From Streptomyces sp. NBC_00353 (GTDB taxonomy: Bacteria; Actinomycetota; Actinomycetes; Streptomycetales; Streptomycetaceae): a stretch of DNA of 64,000 nucleotides. The stretch covers positions 3,596,001-3,660,000 of the forward strand of contig NZ_CP107985.1 in the NCBI RefSeq assembly GCF_036108815.1. Direction: 5' to 3'. Under the pieces are notes generated by a model that ran no database searches, was not told the origin of the DNA, and saw nothing but the letters and a program-made list of their open reading frames with translations. The translations under genes were made by a program, and so were the position numbers. Below are positions 7,985-16,856 of this stretch, in pieces; position 1 is the stretch's first letter; each line of letters opens with the position of its first letter.

Positions 7985-9535
7985 TCAGCCCATGAACTTC
8001 TTGAACTCGTCCGGCAGCTCGAAGTTCTTGTCCTCCTGGGCCGGCAGACCGAACGCGCCGCCCTGCGCCGCCGCCTGCTCGCGGCGGGCCGCCTCAGCCT
8101 GCTCCTCGGCCTTGCGCTTCATCGGGTTGCCGCTCTTGCGCTTGCCCTTGGCCTGCTTGATCTGCTTCTTCTGGCGACCGGGACCGCCGCCCATGCCGGG
8201 CATCCCCGGCATGCCCGGCATGCCGCCGCCCTGCGCCATCTTCGACATCATCTTGCGCGCCTCGAAGAACCGCTCCACCAGGTTCTTCACGGCGGACACC
8301 TCGACACCCGAACCCTTGGCGATACGGGCCCGGCGCGAGCCGTTGATGATCGTCGGTTCCTGACGCTCGTGCGGCGTCATCGACTTGATGATCGCGGCGG
8401 TACGGTCCACGTCCCGCTCGTCGATGCTGTTGATCTGGTCCTTGATCTGCCCCATGCCGGGCAGCATCCCGAGCAGCTTGGAGATGGAGCCCATCTTCCT
8501 GACCTGCTCCATCTGCGCCAGGAAGTCGTCGAGCGTGAAGTCCTTGCCCTTGCTGGACGCCAGCTTGGAGGCCATTTTGGCGGCCTCTTCCTGGGTGAAG
8601 GTCTTCTCCGCCTGCTCGATCAGGGTGAGCAGGTCACCCATGTCGAGGATGCGCGACGCCATGCGGTCGGGGTGGAAGGCGTCGAAGTCCTCGAGCTTCT
8701 CACCGTTCGACGCGAACATGATCTGCTTGCCCGTGACATGGGCGATCGACAGGGCGGCACCACCGCGGGCGTCACCGTCGAGCTTGGAGAGCACCACGCC
8801 GTCGAAGCCGACACCGTCGCGGAAGGCCTCGGCGGTGTTGACCGCGTCCTGGCCGATCATCGCGTCGACGACGAAGAGGATCTCGTCGGGGCTGACGGCG
8901 TCGCGGATGTCCGCGGCCTGCTGCATCAGCTCCTGGTCGATACCGAGGCGGCCCGCGGTGTCGACGATCACCACGTCGAACTGCTTGGAGCGGGCGTGCT
9001 CGATGGAGTCCTTGGCGACCTGGACCGGGTCACCGACGCCGTTGCCCGGCTGCGGGGCGTACACCGCGACACCGGCGCGGTCGGCGACGACGCTCAGCTG
9101 GTTGACGGCGTTGGGGCGCTGGAGGTCACAGGCGACGAGCAGCGGCGAGTGGCCCTGCCCCTTGAGCCAGACACCGAGCTTTCCGGCCAGGGTGGTCTTA
9201 CCGGCACCCTGCAGACCGGCGAGCATGATCACGGTGGGCGGGTTCTTGGCGAACCGCACCCGCCGGGTCTCACCGCCGAGGATGCCGACGAGCTCCTCGT
9301 TGACGATCTTGACGACCTGCTGGGCAGGGTTCAGCGCCTGGGAGACCTCGACGCCGCGCGCCCGCTCCTTGACATTGGCGATGAAGGCGCGGACCACGGG
9401 AAGCGCGACATCGGCCTCGAGCAGGGCGATACGGATCTCGCGTGCCGTGGCGTCGATGTCCGCCTCGGACAAGCGGCCCTTGCCCCGGAGGTTCTTGAAA
9501 GTCGCGGCAAGGCGGTCGGAGAGAGTATCGAACAC
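7985..9535 (-). CDS. ffh: signal recognition particle protein Ffh
   Basis: The GTPase subunit of the signal recognition particle; with 4.5S RNA it takes nascent membrane proteins to FtsY. The 516-aa protein shows the N domain (MFDTLSDRLAATFKNLRGKG), the G1 loop GLQGAGKTTLAGKL near residue 108, DTAGRLGID, TKLDGDARGGAALS (here SKLDGDARGG), and the C-terminal methionine-rich M domain with MPGMPGMPGMGGG. All GTPase motifs are intact. The start is GTG at 9535. The partner receptor gene ftsY lies 8 kb away in this window. Confidence 0.97.
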   Translation of the reverse strand: MFDTLSDRLAATFKNLRGKGRLSEADIDATAREIRIALLEADVALPVVRAFIANVKERARGVEVSQALNPAQQVVKIVNEELVGILGGETRRVRFAKNPPTVIMLAGLQGAGKTTLAGKLGVWLKGQGHSPLLVACDLQRPNAVNQLSVVADRAGVAVYAPQPGNGVGDPVQVAKDSIEHARSKQFDVVIVDTAGRLGIDQELMQQAADIRDAVSPDEILFVVDAMIGQDAVNTAEAFRDGVGFDGVVLSKLDGDARGGAALSIAHVTGKQIMFASNGEKLEDFDAFHPDRMASRILDMGDLLTLIEQAEKTFTQEEAAKMASKLASSKGKDFTLDDFLAQMEQVRKMGSISKLLGMLPGMGQIKDQINSIDERDVDRTAAIIKSMTPHERQEPTIINGSRRARIAKGSGVEVSAVKNLVERFFEARKMMSKMAQGGGMPGMPGMPGMGGGPGRQKKQIKQAKGKRKSGNPMKRKAEEQAEAARREQAAAQGGAFGLPAQEDKNFELPDEFKKFMG

Positions 9536-9614
9536 GGCGCTCGTCGGTCCTCAGGGTCGGGGTCGGGTGCAGGTCAGTCGTCCCCCAGGGTATCCGGACG
9601 CCGGGAAACGCAAA

Positions 9615-9647
9615 GCCCTCGCCCGCATACTCGTGACGGACGAGGGC
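9615..9647 (-). terminator. hairpin downstream of glnD
   Basis: GCCCTCG (9615-9621) pairs with CGAGGGC (9641-9647), and further partial pairing extends outward (AAAG ... CCTC). It follows the glnD stop by about 20 nt, so it is the likely end of the amtB-glnK-glnD transcript. Confidence 0.45.
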
Positions 9648-9669
9648 CTCTTCACGTGATCGCGGAAGC

Positions 9670-12123
9670 TCAGCTCAGGGCCCGCTGCACCTCTCCGGCC
9701 AGCTCGGCGGCCCGTACATCGGCCAACGGCTCGCCGTCCGCCCCTGTGACATAGAACGCGTCCACCGCGTTCGCCCCCAGCGTCGACACATGCGCGCTGC
9801 GCACCCGTACCGCGCTCTGCTCCAGCGCCCGGCCGATCCGGTGCAGCAGCCCCGGAGCGTCCTGGGCCCTCACCTCGATCACCGTCGCCAGCCGGGAACC
9901 GGCCGGTGCGACCGTCACCCGGGGCGGCGGGGCCTTCACCCCGCGGCGCCGCGGATAGGCGGCTTCGCGTTCGGCGAGGCGGGCCTGGATGTCGAGGGAG
10001 CCGTCCAGGGCGCGTACGAGATCGGCGCGGAGCCGGGTGGCCTGTGGCAGGGAGCCGTATTCGGCCGCCACCCGCCAGCTGAGCAGCAGGACGTCGACGC
10101 ACTCGCCGAGCTCGGTGGGGAGCTCGACGGCCCGCAGGTCGGCGGCGCGGACGGTGAGGCGGTGCAGGGCGAGTACTCCGGCGGCGGCGGGCAGGACACC
10201 GGGGCGGTCGGGGACGGCGATGAGGAGTTCGACACCGACGGGTTCCGGTTCGCCGTCCCCGTTCGCGGGTTCGGCCTGGGCGTGCAGGGCGAGGACGGGT
10301 TCGCCGGTGCGCAGTGCCTCGATGGCGAGGCGTTCCTGCTCGGCGCTGGGTTCGGCCGGTTCGGGTTCGTCCGGGGCCTCGCCCGCGAGGACGGCGGCGA
10401 CGCGCTTGACCAGGTCGGTCACGAGGGAGGCGCGCCAGGTGGACCAGGCGGCGGGCCCGGTGGCCAGCGCGTCGGCCTCGGTGAGGGCGTGCAGGAGTTC
10501 CAGCGTGGACGTGGTCCCGACGGCGGTGGCGACGGACCGGACGGTCGCCGGGTCGTCGAGGTCGCGGCGGGTGGCGGTCTCGACGAGCAGCAGATGGTGA
10601 CGTACGAGGGTGGCGATGACGCCCACGTCGTGCTGGTCGAAGCCGATCCGGGCGGCGACGTCGCGGGCGATGACTTCTCCGGCGACGGAGTGGTCGCCGG
10701 GCCAGCCCTTGCCGATGTCGTGCAGCAGGGCGGCGACGAGGAGGAGGTCGGGGCGGCCGACGCGGCGGGTGAGGGAGGAGGCCCGGACGGCTGCCTCGAC
10801 GAGGTGGCGGTCGACGGTCCAGGTGTGCACGGGGTTGCGCTGGGGCCGGCAGTGGACGCGTTCCCAGTCGGGCAGCAGCCGGGTGATCAGCCCTTCGGCT
10901 TCGAGGGCTTCCCAGACGGGCACGGTGGCCTCGCCCGCGCCGAGCAGGGTGACGAGTTCCTCACGGGCCTCGGCGGGCCAGGGCACGGGCAGTGGGCGCG
11001 CGGCGGTGGCGAGGTGGCGTACGACATGCCGGGAGATCGGCAGTTCGGACTGGGCGGCCGCGGCGGCCGCGCGCAGCACGAGCACCGGGTCGCGTTCGGG
11101 GCGGGCGGTGCGGGCGAGGACGACTTCGCCGTCGGCCTCGACGACGCCGTCGGCGAGCGGGGTGCGCTCCGGGGAGGCCGCCTTGCCACCGCCCAGCATG
11201 GCGCGCAGCCGGGGGCGCACGGACCGGGCGCGGAGCACGCGGTTGACCTCGCGCCAGGTGACGTCGGTGGCGTACGAGACGGTGCGCGCGGCCTCGTACA
11301 CCTGGCGCAGCAGTGCGTCGGCGTCGAGGAGGCCGAGCGCGGTGGCGACCTGGTCCTGTTCCTGGAGGGCGAGGCGGTCGGTGGCACGGCCGGTGGTCAG
11401 GTGCAGGGCGTCGCGGGCGTCGAGGAGTACGCGGCGGGCCTCGGCGAGGCCTTCGCGGGGCGCGTCGGCGACCCAGGAGGCGGCGACGGCGCGCAGGGCG
11501 GTGGCGTCGCGCAGTCCGCCGCGGGCCTCCTTGAGGTCGGGTTCGAGGAGGAACTGGAGCTCGCCCTGGCGTTCGGCCCGTTCGCGGCAGAGTTCGTCGA
11601 GGGCCGGGAGGCGTTTGGGGGCGAGGTTGCGCCAGTCGGCGAGGATCGTGGTGCGCATCGCGGCGACCAGGCCGAGGTCTCCGGCGACGGGCCGGGCGTC
11701 GAGCAGTCCGAGCTGCACCTTGAGGTCCTCGCCCGCCGTCTTCCTGGCTTCGGCGGGGGTCCGTACGGAGTGGTCGAGCGCGAGGCCGAGGTCCCAGACG
11801 GGGTACCAGATGCGGTCGGCGAGGGAGGCGATGGCGCCCGCGTCGGCGTTGCCGTCGTGCAGCAGCAGGAGGTCGAGGTCGCTGCGCGGGGAGAGTTCGC
11901 CGCGGCCGTAGCCGCCGACGGCGACCAGGGCTGCGCCGCGGACGCCGGTCGCCTCTGCGGCGGTGGCGAACAGGGCGGTCAGCCAGTCGTCGGTGAGGGA
12001 GGCGAGGGCCGCACGGCGCGGCGGCCCGGACTGCGCCTTCTCCTGGAGGAGGCGCAGTCGGGCCGCCGCGTAGCCGCTGGGTCCCGAGTCTTCGGAATCG
12101 GTGGTCACTTCAGTGCTCGTCAC
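9670..12123 (-). CDS. glnD: PII nucleotidyltransferase / removing enzyme GlnD
   Basis: Modifies and demodifies the PII protein GlnK in response to nitrogen state; in Streptomyces it is known to adenylylate GlnK rather than uridylylate it. The 817-aa protein has the nucleotidyltransferase motif GGYGRGELSPRSDLDLLLLHDG near residue 70, an HD hydrolase domain (LLHDIGKGWPGDHS) and two C-terminal ACT domains (VELLIAVPDRPGVL; VIEVRAQDAPGLLHRIG). The start is GTG at 12121-12123 (VTSTEVTTDSEDSGPSG), preceded by GAAAGGCAGCTGG. It is the last gene of amtB-glnK-glnD, 31 nt after glnK. Confidence 0.95.
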   Translation of the reverse strand: MTSTEVTTDSEDSGPSGYAAARLRLLQEKAQSGPPRRAALASLTDDWLTALFATAAEATGVRGAALVAVGGYGRGELSPRSDLDLLLLHDGNADAGAIASLADRIWYPVWDLGLALDHSVRTPAEARKTAGEDLKVQLGLLDARPVAGDLGLVAAMRTTILADWRNLAPKRLPALDELCRERAERQGELQFLLEPDLKEARGGLRDATALRAVAASWVADAPREGLAEARRVLLDARDALHLTTGRATDRLALQEQDQVATALGLLDADALLRQVYEAARTVSYATDVTWREVNRVLRARSVRPRLRAMLGGGKAASPERTPLADGVVEADGEVVLARTARPERDPVLVLRAAAAAAQSELPISRHVVRHLATAARPLPVPWPAEAREELVTLLGAGEATVPVWEALEAEGLITRLLPDWERVHCRPQRNPVHTWTVDRHLVEAAVRASSLTRRVGRPDLLLVAALLHDIGKGWPGDHSVAGEVIARDVAARIGFDQHDVGVIATLVRHHLLLVETATRRDLDDPATVRSVATAVGTTSTLELLHALTEADALATGPAAWSTWRASLVTDLVKRVAAVLAGEAPDEPEPAEPSAEQERLAIEALRTGEPVLALHAQAEPANGDGEPEPVGVELLIAVPDRPGVLPAAAGVLALHRLTVRAADLRAVELPTELGECVDVLLLSWRVAAEYGSLPQATRLRADLVRALDGSLDIQARLAEREAAYPRRRGVKAPPPRVTVAPAGSRLATVIEVRAQDAPGLLHRIGRALEQSAVRVRSAHVSTLGANAVDAFYVTGADGEPLADVRAAELAGEVQRALS

Positions 12124-12154
12124 CCAGCTGCCTTTCAGTTTGCGAGACCGTCGG

Positions 12155-12493
12155 TCAGAGTGCGTCCGGGCCGCGTTCACCCGTGCGGACCCGTACGGCT
12201 GTCTCGACGGGGACGCTCCAGACCTTGCCGTCTCCGATCTTGCCGGTTCGGGCGGCCTTCACCACGACATCGACGAGCTGTTCGGCGTCCTCGTCCTCGA
12301 CCAGTACCTCGATACGGATCTTGGGGACGAGGTCGACGGTGTACTCGGCGCCCCGGTAGACCTCGGTGTGGCCGCGCTGGCGACCGTATCCGCTGGCCTC
12401 CGTGACCGTGAGGCCCTGGACGCCGAAGGCCTGCAGGGCCTCCTTGATCTCGTCGAGCCGGTGCGGCTTCACGACCGCCGTGATGAGCTTCAT
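12155..12493 (-). CDS. glnK: nitrogen regulatory protein PII (GlnK)
   Basis: A small trimeric signal protein that senses ATP/ADP and 2-oxoglutarate and controls AmtB and other nitrogen targets. The 112-aa length is standard. The T-loop contains the modification site: HTEVYRGAEYTVDL places the conserved tyrosine at residue 51. The C-terminal signature KIGDGKVWSVPVETAVRVRTGE is intact. The start ATG (12491-12493) overlaps the amtB stop by 4 nt (ATGA), so amtB and glnK are translationally coupled, as is usual for this pair. Confidence 0.97.
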   Translation of the reverse strand: MKLITAVVKPHRLDEIKEALQAFGVQGLTVTEASGYGRQRGHTEVYRGAEYTVDLVPKIRIEVLVEDEDAEQLVDVVVKAARTGKIGDGKVWSVPVETAVRVRTGERGPDAL

Positions 12494-13848
12494 GCGTCCA
12501 CCTTCTTGGTCTGCGCTGCTGCCGTCGAGTCCGATACCGGTGCGGAGCCCGTGGTGCGCGGGGCCGCACCGCCGCCGGCGCCGCTGAAGTCGTACGCGGT
12601 CTCGGCGTGTTCGACCTGGTCGATGCCGGAGATCTCGTCGTCCTCGTCGACCCGCATGCCGATCGTCTTGTCGAGGAGGAAGGCGAGGACCGCGGAGACG
12701 ACCAGAGAGTACGCGAGGACCGCGAAGACACCGACGGCCTGCTTGCCGAGCTGGTCGAGACCGCCGCCGTAGAAGAGGCCCTTGGCGTCGGACTGGACGC
12801 CGCCGGTGGCGAAGAAGCCGATGAGCAGGGAGCCCGCGACACCGCCGACGAGGTGGACGCCGACGACATCGAGGGAGTCGTCGTAGCCGAACTTGTACTT
12901 GAGGCCGACCGCCATGGCGCAGAGCACACCGGCGATGGCACCGACGGCGATGGCGCCGAGCGGGCTGATCGCGCCGCCGGACGGGGTGATGGCGACGAGG
13001 CCCGCGACCGCGCCGGAGGCGGCGCCGAGGGTGGTGAAGGAGCCGTGGCGGAGCTTCTCGTATCCGAGCCACGCGAGCATCGCGGCGGCGGTGGCGACCT
13101 GCGTGTTGACGAACATCACCGCGCCGACGCCGTCGTCGTTGCCGAGCCACGAGCCGGCGTTGAAGCCGAACCAGCCGAACCACAGGAGACCGGCGCCGAG
13201 CATGACGAGCGGCAGGCTGTGCGGCCGCATCGGGTCCTTCTTGAAGCCGACCCGCTTGCCGATGACGAGGATCACGCCGAGGGCTGCCGCACCGGCGTTG
13301 ATGTGGACGGCCGTACCACCGGCGAAGTCGATGACACCGAGCTCGAAGAGCCAGCCGCCGGCGCCCCAGACCCAGTGCGCGACCGGGAAGTAGACGACGG
13401 TCACCCACAGGGTGACGAACAGCGCCCAGGAGGTGAACTTGACCCGGTCGGCGAGGGCACCGCTGATCAGGGCCGGAGTGATGATCGCGAACATCAGCTG
13501 GAAGACGGCGAAGACATAGACCGGGATCGTGTAGCCGTCCCAGAGCTGGGTGATACCGATCCCGCTGAGGCCTGCGAAGTCCGAGCTCCAGCCGATGAAC
13601 GAGCCGATGTCGGTGCCGAAGGCGAGACTGAATCCGTACAGCACCCACAGGATCGTGACGATCCCGAGGCTGATGAAGCTCATCATCAGCATGTTGAGGG
13701 TGCTCTTGACGCGGACCATGCCTCCGTAGAAGAAGGCCAGACCCGGAGTCATGATCATCACCAGGGCCGAGCAGATGAGCATGAACCCGGTGTTGGCGGC
13801 AGACAGCGTCGGGGCGTCTGCGGCTAGCGTCGTGATGCCTGGGGGCAT
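12490..13848 (-). CDS. amtB: ammonium transporter AmtB
   Basis: A membrane ammonium channel, inhibited by unmodified GlnK. The 452-aa protein has about eleven hydrophobic segments, the N-terminal NTGFMLICSALVMIMTPGLAFFYGG and the family signature WVWGAGGWLFELGVIDFAGGTAVH near residue 160. The start is the ATG at 13846-13848, behind GAGGAGACGCC; an open frame upstream was rejected because it lacks hydrophobic or conserved sequence. A four-part GlnR box lies 116 nt upstream, so nitrogen starvation should induce it. Confidence 0.96.
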   Translation of the reverse strand: MPPGITTLAADAPTLSAANTGFMLICSALVMIMTPGLAFFYGGMVRVKSTLNMLMMSFISLGIVTILWVLYGFSLAFGTDIGSFIGWSSDFAGLSGIGITQLWDGYTIPVYVFAVFQLMFAIITPALISGALADRVKFTSWALFVTLWVTVVYFPVAHWVWGAGGWLFELGVIDFAGGTAVHINAGAAALGVILVIGKRVGFKKDPMRPHSLPLVMLGAGLLWFGWFGFNAGSWLGNDDGVGAVMFVNTQVATAAAMLAWLGYEKLRHGSFTTLGAASGAVAGLVAITPSGGAISPLGAIAVGAIAGVLCAMAVGLKYKFGYDDSLDVVGVHLVGGVAGSLLIGFFATGGVQSDAKGLFYGGGLDQLGKQAVGVFAVLAYSLVVSAVLAFLLDKTIGMRVDEDDEISGIDQVEHAETAYDFSGAGGGAAPRTTGSAPVSDSTAAAQTKKVDA

Positions 13849-13963
13849 CGGCGTCTCCTCGTCGTCGGTGCGGCCGCGTGCGGGCAAAACCTGCGGGACC
13901 ACTTGCGGGACCACTGTGGAAAAGGTGCGGGCCGGTTATGCGCCATGAGGTTCGCCCAGCGCG

Positions 13964-14001
13964 GTTTCCGCCGATGCCGCACGATGTTTCGCCGCAGTGA
14001 C
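13964..14001 (-). promoter_or_regulatory. GlnR binding site upstream of amtB
   Basis: On the minus strand the 38 bp read GTCAC-n6-GAAAC-n6-CGGCA-n6-GAAAC. This matches the GlnR arrangement of alternating gTnAc and GaAAc half-sites with 6-bp spacers; only the third half-site is weak. It lies 116 bp before the amtB start. GlnR control of the amtB operon is established in S. coelicolor; the match here is by eye. Confidence 0.85.
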
Positions 14002-14218
14002 GAAGAGGTGTGTCGTGTTACGTCCCCATGAATCGTGAGTGGCGTATCCGGGGCCGGGCCTACCCTGCGGCCGGGGCCGCATACGGTGCGGTTACGACTC
14101 TGGAGTACGGGAACGGGAACGCGAACCGGCCACGCCGATCACCCACTGACCTGGCAAGGGGGAGCCGAAATCGGTCTGTGCGGGGTGCTCGTCGTGGCCG
14201 GAGTGCTGGGTGCCCGGG

Positions 14219-15694
14219 TCAGATCGCCTCAGCGGTCTCGGGCAGCTGCTCGGTGAGCAGATCGGTGAGCCTGGCGACCTCGGGAATGTCTCCGAAGTCC
14301 CTGGCAGCGGTGTCGACGGTCTTGCGCAGCCGGGTGTTGACGCGCTCGGAGCGGACCTTCTTGGCGACCCGCAAGGCCTTTTCGGCCAGCAGGGTGGACT
14401 GTTCGGGTTCGCGCTTGAGGAGGTGCACCGTGGCGAGGCCGACCAGGTTAAGTGCGTACGACCGCTGGTGCTCGTCGTCCTCGCCGAAGAGCTCGACGGC
14501 CTTCTCCATGATCGGCTCGGCGAGCGAGGCGTACGTGGGGCTGCGGCCGGCGACATAAGCCAGGTCACGGTACGAGTGGGAATTCTCGCCGTTGAGTTCG
14601 GCCTCGGAGAAGAAGCGGATCCAGTCGGGCTCGGGCTCGCCGTCGATCCCGGCGTCGAGGAAGGTGTCCTCGGCCATCCGGACGGCTCGCTTGCACTTGC
14701 TGGGCTGGCCCATGTTGGCGTAGGCGCGGGCCTCCATCGCATACAGCATGGCCTGGGTGCGCGGGGTGGCGCAGTCCCGGCTGCCGTACTGGGCCAGATG
14801 GATGAGTTCGAGGGCGTCGTCGGGCCGTCCCAGGTGGATCATCTGGCGGCTCATGCTGGACAGGACGTAACTGCCCAGCGGTTTGTCGCCGGCCTCCTTG
14901 GCGGCGTGCAGCGCGAGGACGAAATACTTCTGGGCGGTGGGCTGGAGGCCGACGTCATAGCTCATCCAGCCCGCCAGTTCGGCGAGTTCGGCCGCGCACC
15001 GGAAGAGCCGCTTGGCGGTGGCCGCGGGCTGTGGTTCCTGCAACAGGTCGGTGACCTCGTGGAGCTGGCCCACGACGGCCTTGCGTCGCAGGCCACCGCC
15101 GCACTGGGCGTCCCACTGGCGGAACATCACAGTGGTGGACTCCAGCAGGTCGAGTTCGGGGCTCGAGAGGCGGGAGGGGCGCCGGTCCGCCGCGGACGGC
15201 TCCGGATCCGCCGGGGCCGCGGCGGCGACCGGCACCAGCCACCGCTGCATGGGCTCGATGAGAGCCGGGCCCGCGGCGAGGGCGAGCGAGGTGCCGAGGA
15301 AGCCGCGGCGGGCGAGCATCAGGTCGCTGCGGGAGAACTCGCTGAGCAGCGCGACGGTCTGCGGGCCCGCCCAGGGCAGGTCGACACCGGCCACCGACGG
15401 TGACTGATGGGCGGAGCGCAGCCCGAGGTCCTCGACGGCGACGACGGTGCCGAAGCGCTCCGAGAAGAGCTCGGAGAGGATGCGCGGAATCGGCTCACGC
15501 GGCTGTTCACCGTCGAGCCAGCGCCGGACCCGGGAGGTGTCCGTGCTGATGTGGTGGGCGCCCATCTGGCGCGCCCTGCGGTTCACCTGCCGTGCCAGCT
15601 CGCCCTTCGACCAGCCGCTGCGCACGAACCATGATCCCAATTGCCCGTTGGGGCGCTTACCGGCATTCGAATCGCCTGCGCCGCTGCCACTCAC
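14219..15694 (-). CDS. nsdA: NsdA-type developmental regulator
   Basis: NsdA is a Streptomyces regulator that negatively affects sporulation and antibiotic production. The 491-aa protein starts VSGSGAGDSNAGKRPNGQLGSW, has a Cro/XRE-like N-terminal region (LARQVNRRARQMGAHHISTDTSRVRRWLDGEQPR, about residues 35-70) and a long C-terminal set of TPR-like helices (AMLYAMEARAYANMGQPSKCKRAV...). Position beside amtB also matches S. coelicolor nsdA. The start GTG at 15692-15694 follows GGGGGCG. The much longer open frame upstream is non-coding by composition. Its stop is followed by the amtB promoter region. Confidence 0.85.
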   Translation of the reverse strand: MSGSGAGDSNAGKRPNGQLGSWFVRSGWSKGELARQVNRRARQMGAHHISTDTSRVRRWLDGEQPREPIPRILSELFSERFGTVVAVEDLGLRSAHQSPSVAGVDLPWAGPQTVALLSEFSRSDLMLARRGFLGTSLALAAGPALIEPMQRWLVPVAAAAPADPEPSAADRRPSRLSSPELDLLESTTVMFRQWDAQCGGGLRRKAVVGQLHEVTDLLQEPQPAATAKRLFRCAAELAELAGWMSYDVGLQPTAQKYFVLALHAAKEAGDKPLGSYVLSSMSRQMIHLGRPDDALELIHLAQYGSRDCATPRTQAMLYAMEARAYANMGQPSKCKRAVRMAEDTFLDAGIDGEPEPDWIRFFSEAELNGENSHSYRDLAYVAGRSPTYASLAEPIMEKAVELFGEDDEHQRSYALNLVGLATVHLLKREPEQSTLLAEKALRVAKKVRSERVNTRLRKTVDTAARDFGDIPEVARLTDLLTEQLPETAEAI

Positions 15695-16118
15695 TGGAAC
15701 GCCCCCATCCCGCTGAATACGTGTCGCGCGAACCACTATCAGAATGCCGTGGGCCGAAGCCGTCCGTACGGCAGTTGCGCACCATCGAACAGGAAATCGA
15801 TTTGCCTCCGGCATACCCATCGGCGCACATACTTCCATGGTTCGTGTACCGACGGTAATCCTACGATCACCCGCTCGGCGACCGTGATTACAGAAACGCC
15901 ACCATTCGCCACCCCATCGAATGAACGCGTTCACCGTCGGGCGCGATTCACTTGACAGACGGCGATCAGTGGCAGACGCAGTGACGCGCACAGGGGCGCG
16001 CGGACCGTGTCGCACCACCTGGGGTTCGTGCGTGCGCCGCTCGGTCGACCGGGCGACGGAATGTAACGACCGCACTCCGCGTCGTAACCACCGGCGAGCC
16101 GGACCCGTTGGAGGGGGC
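15695..16118. other. nsdA / prim-pol-like divergent intergenic region
   Basis: A 424-bp gap between divergent genes, visibly richer in A+T than its surroundings, as expected for promoters. On the plus strand a TTGACA at 15952-15957 could be a -35 element, but no convincing -10 follows at 17 bp. No gene or repeat is seen. Confidence 0.5.
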
Positions 16119-16820
16119 ATGGGCTTCACGATCGGCGGCATCCGTGAGATGCGATCCGGCTCACGGCGGCGAGGCCGTACGGCCGAGTGCACCGCGGTGG
16201 CCGAATACACAGGGCTGTGGGGCTGGGCCGTCGCGCCGGGAGCCCGGGCCGCGGCCGGCCGCTGCTCGTGCGGCGACAACGGCTGCGCCTCCCCCGGCGC
16301 GCATCCGCTGGACTTCGCCGACGAGGTGCCGGCCGGCGCCACGCTGGACATGGCGGCGAGCGCGTGGGCGGAGGTGCCGGGCGCTTCGATGCTGCTGCCG
16401 GTGGGGCGCACGTTCGACGTCCTCGATGTCGCCGAACCGGCCGGGCGCCGGGCGCTGGTGCGGCTGGAGCGGATGGGGCTGCCGCTCGGCCCGGTGGCGG
16501 TGACACCGTCCGGACGGGCCCAGTTCTTCGTCGCGCCGGGCGCCGCCGCCGAACTTCCGCAGCTGCTGTACCGGATGGGCTGGGACGACGCGGATCTGGA
16601 TCTGCGGGCGCTGGGTCCCGGCTGCCACATCACCGCTCCGCCGTCCGACGAGGGCGGCCTCGGCCCGGTCCGCTGGCTGCGTCCGCCGGTGCTGGACACG
16701 TCGGGCAGGCCGCCGCAGGCGCGGCTGCTGCTGGGCACGCTGGCGTACATCTGCCATCGCTCCAGGGGCGTGAAACCCAATTGCCGGACGGGCTCGAAAG
16801 CGAGCCCGTCCGGCAATTGA
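16119..16820 (+). CDS. bifunctional DNA primase/polymerase-like (prim-pol N-terminal) protein
   Basis: A 233-aa protein resembling the N-terminal prim-pol domain proteins found throughout Streptomyces (AVAEYTGLWGWAVAPGARA, CSCGDNGCASPGAHP, LDVAEPAGRRALVRLERMGLPLGPVAVTPSGRAQFFV, LRALGPGCHITAPPS). It is much shorter than replicative prim-pols and has no helicase part, so DNA synthesis is not assured. The ATG at 16119 follows GAGGGGG. Its last ~13 codons lie inside a perfect 18-bp inverted repeat, so the C-terminal tail appears to have been supplied by a Streptomyces intergenic repeat. Confidence 0.65.
   Translation: MGFTIGGIREMRSGSRRRGRTAECTAVAEYTGLWGWAVAPGARAAAGRCSCGDNGCASPGAHPLDFADEVPAGATLDMAASAWAEVPGASMLLPVGRTFDVLDVAEPAGRRALVRLERMGLPLGPVAVTPSGRAQFFVAPGAAAELPQLLYRMGWDDADLDLRALGPGCHITAPPSDEGGLGPVRWLRPPVLDTSGRPPQARLLLGTLAYICHRSRGVKPNCRTGSKASPSGN
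16779..16818 (+). terminator. perfect 18-bp hairpin, Streptomyces intergenic repeat type
   Basis: AATTGCCGGACGGGCTCG (16779-16796), loop AAAG, then the exact reverse complement (16801-16818). It overlaps the 3' end of the prim-pol-like gene, with TGA at 16818-16820. The core GCCGGACGGGCT ... AGCCCGTCCGGC is a hairpin family I recall as common after Streptomyces genes; a degenerate copy lies at 45852-45922. It probably terminates transcription between the convergent prim-pol-like and ftsY genes. Confidence 0.8.
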
Positions 16821-16856
16821 GGACGAAACGGCGACCGGGCGGACCCGGCGGCGGCG

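Noticed and set aside
9790..12405. Long plus-strand open frame antisense to glnD (871 codons)
   Set aside because: Gly/Ala/Val-rich shadow; glnD on the other strand has all its domains.
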